Of a stretch of DNA of 6,667 bases, positions 1-6,667 are shown piece after piece. Numbering within the stretch: the stretch's first letter is position 1; each line of letters begins with the position of its first letter. The stretch comes from Methanobacterium sp. (GTDB taxonomy: Archaea; Methanobacteriota; Methanobacteria; Methanobacteriales; Methanobacteriaceae): positions 1 to 6,667 of the forward strand of contig JAHKLP010000114.1 of assembly GCA_020855015.1 (NCBI GenBank), read 5' to 3'. Below the pieces are notes generated by a model. The model was not told the DNA's origin, did not search any database, and saw only the letters and a list, made by a program, of their open reading frames with translations. The position numbers and the translations under genes are program-made.

Positions 1-1
1 A

Positions 2-634
2 GAAATCAAGGAACCAGAGGTTTCAGAACCTATTAATGAGGCAGAAAAAAAGCCATCAGTCAGTGAAAAACCTTCTAAACAATCAGAATCTCTTGAAGCC
101 TCACTTATGTCTGAAGAGCCTGTTGTTGAAGAGAAGACAACTGAAACTCCAGCAACATCTGAATCTGTGGGTGGGGTAGAATCTTCAGAATCAGCTGAGA
201 CTGGAGAAACTGAAGAAGAATTACCGGCAGACCGTTCAGAACTTCTTAAAAAATATGGTATTAAAGATGTAGAAGAAGAACAAGTAGAGGGTCTCCTGCA
301 AACCTATAAAGGCGGTATTATTGATGATGATGATGTGGAAAAGGTAGAACTAGTTCTCATGAACACAATCAAAAAATCAGTACTTGGAGTTCCAAAAATC
401 AAGGGAACTGAGGTTATGGTATTCCTTGACAATTACAAGGATTTATCTGGAACTATAAACATCATCGCAGAGTATGAATCAGAAGGTTTTATTAACAGAC
501 TTATGGGGCAGTCAAGAACCGCCAACAATCTAACAAGACAAATTATAAATATTGCGGAAATTGCCATTAAAAAAAGTTTTAGACAATATCCTGAAGTAGT
601 GGAAAAATTTGACATTAATGTAGAATTTAGTTAA
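2..634 (+). CDS. Partial acidic hypothetical protein with low-complexity linker and C-terminal domain (5' end outside window)
   Basis: The frame is open from base 2 to the TAA at 632-634, so the gene begins before the window and the ATG at 107 is almost certainly internal. About 210 residues are visible. The first ~75 are low complexity and rich in Glu, Ser, Thr and Pro, typical of a flexible linker. The last ~135 have normal composition and look like a folded alpha/beta domain: a DDDDVEKVELVL segment, a stretch of alternating hydrophobic residues (EVMVFLDNY), then a long amphipathic helix (NLTRQIINIAEIAIKKSF). No signal peptide, membrane segment or catalytic motif is visible. The stop lies 45 bases before minD on the same strand, so co-transcription is likely and the protein may be a partner or regulator of the MinD proteins (inference). 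I do not recognise the family with confidence; an archaeal DUF such as DUF2226 is possible but unverified. Confidence 0.8.
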   Translation, partial: EIKEPEVSEPINEAEKKPSVSEKPSKQSESLEASLMSEEPVVEEKTTETPATSESVGGVESSESAETGETEEELPADRSELLKKYGIKDVEEEQVEGLLQTYKGGIIDDDDVEKVELVLMNTIKKSVLGVPKIKGTEVMVFLDNYKDLSGTINIIAEYESEGFINRLMGQSRTANNLTRQIINIAEIAIKKSFRQYPEVVEKFDINVEFS

Positions 635-667
635 AGATAAAAACGGTTAGGAAAATATAATACTTGT

Positions 668-673
668 AGGAGG
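668..673 (+). promoter_or_regulatory. Shine-Dalgarno site of the first minD gene, decides its start
   Basis: AGGAGG is a perfect match to the complement of the archaeal 16S rRNA 3' end. It lies 6 bases before the ATG at 680 but only 3 before an in-frame TTG at 677. Both the spacing and the codon favour ATG 680. Confidence 0.8.
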
Positions 674-679
674 AATTTG

Positions 680-1459
<780 letters not shown>

Positions 1460-1489
1460 AATTTTTAGTTATTCACTGCAGGGAGTAAT

Positions 1490-2284
1490 ATGTCGAGATT
1501 CATAGCTTTAGCCTCAGGAAAAGGTGGAGTAGGCCGAACATCACTTACTTTTAACTTAGGTGTGGCTTTAAGCCTTTTTGGTGAAGAAGTTGTCATGTTG
1601 GACATGGATTTGATGATGTCTAATATGGATGTTATAACTGGACTTTTAAACCCTGAAGTAACCCTTCATGATGTATTGATGCGTGATAAAGCCATCCAGG
1701 ACTGTGTATATCAGGTCAATCAAGGGGCCCTTGTAATTCCTACTGGAATGCATTTCGAAACCCTGAAAACCATAAATCCCAACTATGTTTCCTGGAAAAG
1801 GATAATGGAAGAAATTTCATCCTATGGAAACATATTCCTAATGGATCTTCCTTCCGGAATAAATTCAAATATATTCGAAGCTCTTCCAGAGGACACTGAG
1901 GCTATACTTGTCACTAATTCAACCATGCCCGCAGTTGCTGATGCTTTAAAAATTAGAATACTCCTAAATGAGCTTAATATAGAAATTCTTGGATTTATTT
2001 TGAATATGTGGTATGATGATACTTTCCTTCTTTCTGTTAGTGAAATAGAATCCATACTAGAAGTGCCTATGATTTCGGTTATTTCATATGACCGTGAAAT
2101 GGAACGTTCCATAGCATTAGGTAGTTCAGTGATGGAACTAAACCCCTCTTCCCCAATAAGCAATGAAATCATGCAACTGGCTGCAGACCTGGTTGGAAAA
2201 ACATATAAACCTGTTCAACCAGATAAAGAGGGAGTTATTGAGCGGATTAAGAAATTTGTTGGTATACTGCCAGAGAATAAATGA
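1490..2284 (+). CDS. MinD paralogue with substituted P-loop lysine (Lys16 to Arg)
   Basis: A 264-residue MinD/ParA-family protein, plainly paralogous to the gene just upstream: by hand, 36 of the first 63 aligned positions are identical without a gap, with lower similarity later. The Walker A motif reads GKGGVGRTS, so signature Lys11 is kept but the P-loop Lys16 is Arg (codon CGA, 1535-1537). Asp38 and Asp40 are kept in an unusually Met-rich switch I (MLDMDLMMSNMD). Walker B is IFLMDLPSG with Asp119, followed by IN where the partner has LE. The C-terminal GVIERIKKFVGIL segment again resembles a membrane-targeting helix. Changing Lys16 is known to cripple ATP use in bacterial MinD, so weak or absent hydrolysis is inferred, perhaps in a heterodimer with the intact MinD. 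The reading frame is full length, so this is not simple decay. GGGAG at 1481-1485 lies 4 bases before the ATG. Confidence 0.9.
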   Translation: MSRFIALASGKGGVGRTSLTFNLGVALSLFGEEVVMLDMDLMMSNMDVITGLLNPEVTLHDVLMRDKAIQDCVYQVNQGALVIPTGMHFETLKTINPNYVSWKRIMEEISSYGNIFLMDLPSGINSNIFEALPEDTEAILVTNSTMPAVADALKIRILLNELNIEILGFILNMWYDDTFLLSVSEIESILEVPMISVISYDREMERSIALGSSVMELNPSSPISNEIMQLAADLVGKTYKPVQPDKEGVIERIKKFVGILPENK

Positions 2285-2406
2285 TTTAAACAAGAAAATT
2301 AATGATTTAAATATTTTAACGGATTCATATTCTCTTAAACTGAAATTTACCACAAATAAAGCGTTATAACAAATTATTTTTTATTAAAAATATTTCTATT
2401 AAAAAA
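2285..2406. other. AT-rich intergenic region: probable 3' end of minD operon and promoter of the PfkB kinase
   Basis: A 122-base spacer that is nearly all A and T. It holds an 11-base direct repeat (AATGATTTAAA at 2280-2290 and 2301-2311), the palindrome GTTATAAC at 2363-2370, and an all-AT imperfect hairpin (2371-2381 with 2386-2395, one bulge) containing a T6 run at 2377-2382. The T runs could end transcription of the minD operon. The segment TTATTAAAAATA (2381-2392) is about where a TATA box would sit for a near-leaderless kinase transcript. Neither role can be settled by eye. Confidence 0.35.
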
Positions 2407-3288
2407 ATGAATAAGACCCAAGTTGATTTAGCCTGCCTTGGAACATGTAATATTGATTTTATTAGTCAAGTGCCTCTTTTTGCTTCTTCTGAGGAAGAAG
2501 TGAACGTAAAAAAATTACATATTATGATGGGAGGTTCTGCTTTTAATTTTACAACCAGAATTTCTTCATTTGGTATTAAAACAGGGATTCTGGCCAGGGT
2601 AGGTAAAGATTATTTCGGAAAACTTTTTTTATCCAAACTTAAACCTCTGAAAATTGATATTAGTAGACTATTGGTCATGGACGATAATACAGGAATGGCT
2701 TTCATTGCTGTCAATGATCTGGCAGAAAAATCTATATACAGTTCTTCGGGTGCAAATGCGAGTTTTAAATTAGAAAAAGGAGATATAGAGTTTATCAATA
2801 ACTCAAAAATGTTGCATCTTACAGGAATGTATTGGGAAGTGGCTGACGAAGCATCAAAACATGCAGAAAAATTATCTTTCAATCCAGGTCCCGTAATGTC
2901 TTCTCTTGGAATAAATAAGCTCCGAAATACCCTCAGAAGAACTGAAATACTATTCTTAAATCAGAAAGAGGTTTCTCTTTTAACTGGTATGAACTGGGAA
3001 GAAGGAAGTTTATCACTGTTAGATTTGGGTATCCCAATGGTTGTGGTGACTAATGGTGCTGAAGGTGCTACATTATTCACTGAGGAGGGGGCTATGTTCT
3101 CCCCTGCAAAGAAGGTCCGTGCTGTGGACACTACTGGTGCTGGGGATAATTTTGCTGCTGGTTTTATTAAATTTTACATTGAAGGCAAAAGACATGAAGA
3201 TTGTCTAAAACATGCCAATCATATTGCCTCCATTTGTGTACAAAAAATTGGAGGTTCATTTACTGGAAAACTGGATTTTAATCCTTAA
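2407..3288 (+). CDS. PfkB/ribokinase-family carbohydrate or nucleoside kinase
   Basis: A 293-residue ribokinase-fold kinase, usual length for archaeal PfkB members. Visible motifs are the N-terminal substrate strand GTCNID (Asn15, Asp17), the di-glycine region MMGGSAFNFTTR (Gly42-Gly43), LNQKEVSLLTG (the family's 'N..E' motif that helps bind Mg-phosphate), VVVTNGAEGA, and PfkB signature 2, DTTGAGDNFAAGF, starting at residue 241 with catalytic base Asp247. It should move the ATP gamma-phosphate to a hydroxymethyl group of a sugar or nucleoside. The substrate cannot be read from sequence; ribokinase, nucleoside kinase (as in Methanocaldococcus) and ADP-using relatives are all possible. The start fits the family N-terminus and there is no other in-frame candidate nearby. 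No Shine-Dalgarno precedes it (only A/T bases), which suggests leaderless or weak initiation. It is probably transcribed apart from the minD operon and ends before a hairpin terminator. Confidence 0.88.
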   Translation: MNKTQVDLACLGTCNIDFISQVPLFASSEEEVNVKKLHIMMGGSAFNFTTRISSFGIKTGILARVGKDYFGKLFLSKLKPLKIDISRLLVMDDNTGMAFIAVNDLAEKSIYSSSGANASFKLEKGDIEFINNSKMLHLTGMYWEVADEASKHAEKLSFNPGPVMSSLGINKLRNTLRRTEILFLNQKEVSLLTGMNWEEGSLSLLDLGIPMVVVTNGAEGATLFTEEGAMFSPAKKVRAVDTTGAGDNFAAGFIKFYIEGKRHEDCLKHANHIASICVQKIGGSFTGKLDFNP

Positions 3289-3359
3289 ATGTTTTTCAAT
3301 TTGTAGCCTTAAATGACTTTCAACCCCAAATAAAGGGATAAATACTTAATATGGGCTTT

Positions 3360-3386
3360 AATAATCACTGAAAGATTATTTTTTTT
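3360..3386 (+). terminator. Hairpin plus T-tract terminator after the PfkB kinase gene
   Basis: AATAATC (3360-3366) pairs perfectly with GATTATT (3374-3380) around the loop ACTGAAA, and a T run continues to 3386, giving T8 from 3379. It lies about 70 bases after the kinase stop and points the right way to end that transcript. Archaeal termination relies mainly on the T tract, so the weak AT stem may be secondary. The T tract overlaps the stop codon of the convergent hydrolase gene. Confidence 0.55.
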
Positions 3387-4152
3387 AAAGATTGTAAAAA
3401 TTCACGGCATTATCATGGGATAACATTTTTATTTTCTTATTTTCCCAACCAGCTAGTTTCAGTTGATGAACAGTTTTGGGAACTGATAATGGGTCGGAAG
3501 GCGAAGAACTCATATCACTGTCTAACATGAACCTTTCAGGACCATATTCTTCAAAAGTTCCATCTAAAAGTTCAACCGCTTCTTGAGGTGTCATTTTCTG
3601 CGGTTGCACCGTGATTCCCATCATCCCCTCAAAATCTTCCATTAAATCTATGATAGACGGATCCACATGATCCACCACCACCAAACCTGTATTGATATTA
3701 TCATTGATAATGGACAGAGTTTCAATGGTAACTTCTCTTTTGTTACTACGGGGAGTGTGAACCGCCACTTTAATACCCATTTCTCCTGCCATTAGAAGTT
3801 GGGTTTTAAAAACTTCTTTTTCAAGTCTAGAAGCACTTTCAAGACCAACTTCGCCCAGAGCAACCACTTCGTCACGGTCCAAAAATTCTGGGAGCTTTTC
3901 TAGCACCAATTCGTAATCTGAACATATACTCCTTGGATGAAGGCCCAGAGCTGCCTTTAAAGTTAAACCGTTACTGGTAGCTCTTCTAAAATCGTTTTCC
4001 AGTATGCGGTGGAAATGATCCAGAACCACGGCCGAAGTGCTCATTCTCATGGGATCGTGGGCAAGAGTAAGGGCCGATTCAATTCCAGCTACAGTCATAA
4101 TCTCAAAATCTTCATAGGGCCTACAGTCAGCATGTATATGGGCATCTATCAT
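3385..4152 (-). CDS. TatD-related metal-dependent hydrolase (COG1099-like TIM barrel)
   Basis: A 255-residue amidohydrolase-fold protein. It carries the full set of likely TatD-type metal ligands: HxH in MIDAHIHAD (His5, His7), Glu101 in ALGEVGLE, His132 in VAVHTPR, His162 in VVVDHVDP, and Asp211 or Asp213 in MLDSDMS. GLHPR (70-74) is also typical. The family is predicted to bind two divalent metals and hydrolyse phosphoester or amide bonds in the cytoplasm; some TatD proteins are DNases, but the substrate of this archaeal branch is unknown. I place the start at ATG 4152 because the protein then opens directly on beta strand 1 and a GGAG lies 9 bases upstream. An in-frame ATG at 4167 would add five residues but has no visible ribosome binding site. 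The gene converges on the PfkB kinase and diverges from the small gene at 4296. Confidence 0.85.
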   Translation of the reverse strand: MIDAHIHADCRPYEDFEIMTVAGIESALTLAHDPMRMSTSAVVLDHFHRILENDFRRATSNGLTLKAALGLHPRSICSDYELVLEKLPEFLDRDEVVALGEVGLESASRLEKEVFKTQLLMAGEMGIKVAVHTPRSNKREVTIETLSIINDNINTGLVVVDHVDPSIIDLMEDFEGMMGITVQPQKMTPQEAVELLDGTFEEYGPERFMLDSDMSSSPSDPLSVPKTVHQLKLAGWENKKIKMLSHDNAVNFYNL

Positions 4153-4295
4153 AAAACTCAACTCCATAACTAATTTATTTCATTTAACCAATTATTTTTA
4201 TCTCTGTCCTTCATGTCTAAATTTAATTAAGCACTTTGAACTTATGTATCATATGAGATTTAGCTTTGGCCAGTATTATAGTGGAGGTGTCTAAC
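4153..4295. promoter_or_regulatory. Divergent intergenic region with probable promoters for both flanking genes
   Basis: The two flanking genes point away from each other, so promoters for both should lie within these 143 bases. On the - strand, GATAAAAATAATT (about 4191-4203) is a plausible TATA box for the hydrolase. On the + strand, ATTTAATTAAG (4221-4231) is a candidate for the small gene. The assignments rest on AT content and spacing only. Confidence 0.35.
4283..4289 (+). promoter_or_regulatory. Strong Shine-Dalgarno GGAGGTG that sets the start of the small gene
   Basis: GGAGGTG matches seven bases of the complement of the archaeal 16S 3' end. It lies 6 bases before the in-frame TTG at 4296. 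It falls inside the reading frame if a more upstream TTG at 4266 is used, which argues strongly against that longer start. Confidence 0.7.
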
Positions 4296-4448
4296 TTGGA
4301 TGTGGAAGAAATGGCTAAAAAGGCCACCCTGAAGGATCTAAAAGAAATTGCAAAAAAACACGACATAAAACTGGGTCGCTGCCCAACTAAGCTTAAAATT
4401 GCTAAAATGATCCCTAAAGAAGAATTGGAAGCTTTGGCCAAAAAATAG
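4296..4448 (+). CDS. Small basic protein with SAP/Rho-N-like helical motif (50 aa)
   Basis: A 50-residue protein from TTG 4296 to TAG 4446-4448. The start is chosen from GGAGGTG at 4283-4289; TTG 4266 would give 60 residues but swallows the ribosome binding site, and GTG 4302 is spaced too far. The core, TLKDLKEIAKKHDIKLGRCP followed by TKLKIAKMI (residues 11-39), has the 'helix, short extended stretch with Gly, helix' pattern of SAP, HeH and Rho N-terminal folds, which often bind nucleic acid. Thirteen Lys and one Arg against nine acidic residues make it basic. No metal site or membrane segment is seen. Nucleic-acid binding is inference from pattern and charge; specific family membership is unverified. 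It stands alone on the + strand between a divergent hydrolase gene and the convergent glycyl-tRNA synthetase gene. Confidence 0.75.
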   Translation: MDVEEMAKKATLKDLKEIAKKHDIKLGRCPTKLKIAKMIPKEELEALAKK

Positions 4449-4495
4449 ATTTGTGAAGTTATAAATAATGAAAGGATAACAATAGTGATTTGAAG

Positions 4496-6229
<1,734 letters not shown>

Positions 6230-6301
6230 ATAATCCTCTCAACTATCAAATAAAATCATCAATTAATTAAATTAAATACATTAAAGATCATATTCCCAAA
6301 T
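6230..6301 (-). promoter_or_regulatory. Likely glyS promoter region and dcd 3' end
   Basis: On the - strand this 72-base gap holds TATTTAATTTAATTAA (6278-6263), a good place for a TATA box giving a start near 6245 and a short leader that keeps the GAGAGG ribosome binding site. The same AT-rich run and the T-rich stretch below it could also help end dcd transcripts. Read-through from dcd into glyS cannot be excluded. Confidence 0.35.
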
Positions 6302-6667
6302 TCAAAGCAACTTTGTCTGTTTTCGGTCTCGGATCTCATAATCTTGTTTTATTTTACTTGTTACTGGTTTATCCTGACCCATATATTTACTATCCCTTTC
6401 AGGATGACCATAAGGTCGTAGAGAAGGGCTGGTCATGGTTTCAAAGACAATTTGACACACTCTCTGACCAGTGTAGAGTGCCACAGGCATTTTACCTATG
6501 TTAGAGATCTCCAGGGTGATCTTCCCCTGAAATCCTGGATCAATATATCCTGCAGTAACATGCATGGTAATTCCCAGGCGCCCCATTGATGAACGTCCCT
6601 CTACTCGGGCCACCAGGTCGTCAGGGAGTTTAACAGCTTCGTAAGTGGTGGCCAATGCAAACTCTCC
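6302..6667 (-). CDS. dcd: dCTP deaminase, possibly bifunctional with dUTPase (partial, N-terminus outside window)
   Basis: The C-terminal 121 residues of a Dcd/dUTPase-fold protein; the frame is open to the right edge, entering as GEFALATTYE, so roughly the first 75 residues are missing. A TTG at 6655 is not the real start because the upstream codons fit the family. Visible motifs are VEGRSSMGRLG (visible residues 22-32, nucleotide phosphate binding), TAGYIDPGFQGKITLE (38-53) ending in the probable catalytic Glu, and LYTGQRVCQIVFE near the trimer core. The enzyme deaminates dCTP to dUTP; in some archaea, such as the Methanocaldococcus protein, it also hydrolyses dUTP to dUMP. The GKITLE form resembles the bifunctional archaeal type, but this cannot be settled from the visible part. 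The C-terminal tail is Lys/Asp/Arg-rich. It is upstream of glyS on the same strand. Confidence 0.92.
   Translation of the reverse strand, partial: GEFALATTYEAVKLPDDLVARVEGRSSMGRLGITMHVTAGYIDPGFQGKITLEISNIGKMPVALYTGQRVCQIVFETMTSPSLRPYGHPERDSKYMGQDKPVTSKIKQDYEIRDRKQTKLL

Noticed and set aside
107..109. ATG at 107 as the start of the first gene
   Set aside because: The same frame stays open to base 2 with the same Glu/Ser/Pro-rich composition and no ribosome binding site precedes the ATG, so it is internal.
677..679. TTG at 677 as the start of the first minD
   Set aside because: It is only 3 bases from AGGAGG; ATG 680 has normal spacing and gives the standard MinD N-terminus.
2163..2369. 68-codon + strand frame overlapping the end of the second minD, including an INDLN repeat
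   Set aside because: It lies out of frame inside minD and continues into AT-rich spacer; the peptide repeat only reflects the 21-base DNA repeat.
4223..4441. Antisense 72-codon frame opposite the small gene
   Set aside because: The + strand frame has a strong Shine-Dalgarno and sensible protein composition; the - strand frame has neither.
6313..6504. 63-codon + strand frame opposite dcd
   Set aside because: It is antisense to conserved Dcd motifs and has no ribosome binding site or recognisable features.
6653..6655. TTG at 6655 as the dcd start
   Set aside because: The upstream codons to the edge encode GEFA, which continues the family consensus, so the gene extends beyond the window.

Overview
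The window looks like chromosomal core DNA from a methanogenic archaeon, most likely Methanobacterium or a close relative in Methanobacteriales. This is judged from gene content, not from a database search. The supporting signs are an archaeal/eukaryotic-type glycyl-tRNA synthetase, an archaeal-style Dcd, a COG1099-type TatD-like hydrolase, MinD paralogues, AT-rich DNA and strong GGAGG(TG) ribosome binding sites. There is no rRNA, tRNA, CRISPR array, insertion sequence or sign of recent transfer. No stretch over 300 bases lacks a gene; the largest gaps are about 143, 122, 96 and 72 bases.

Left part (1-2284, + strand): an apparent three-gene operon. It starts with the 3' part of a gene for a Glu/Ser/Pro-rich protein with a folded C-terminal domain (5' end outside the window). 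Two tandem MinD/ParA-type ATPase genes follow. The first MinD has every nucleotide-binding residue. The second is a clear paralogue of almost the same length, but the P-loop lysine at position 16 is arginine (GKT to GRT) and the segment after Walker B is altered. An active/degenerate MinD pair next to an acidic partner protein is the most interesting feature here. It suggests a membrane-associated positioning or partitioning module, but the function is not known from sequence.

Middle (2285-4448): an AT-rich spacer, then a PfkB-family sugar or nucleoside kinase with no Shine-Dalgarno site (+). A terminator-like hairpin with a T tract separates it from a convergent TatD-like metal-dependent hydrolase (-). 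A divergent intergenic region leads to a very small basic protein (+, about 50 aa) with a SAP/Rho-N-like helical pattern. Its start is best placed at a TTG just downstream of a strong GGAGGTG.

Right part (4496-6667, - strand): glycyl-tRNA synthetase, converging on the small gene, with a 10-bp hairpin over its stop codon. Upstream of it is the 3' two-thirds of dcd (dCTP deaminase, possibly also dUTPase), which runs off the right edge. These are housekeeping genes for translation and nucleotide pools and show no obvious functional link to the MinD cluster.
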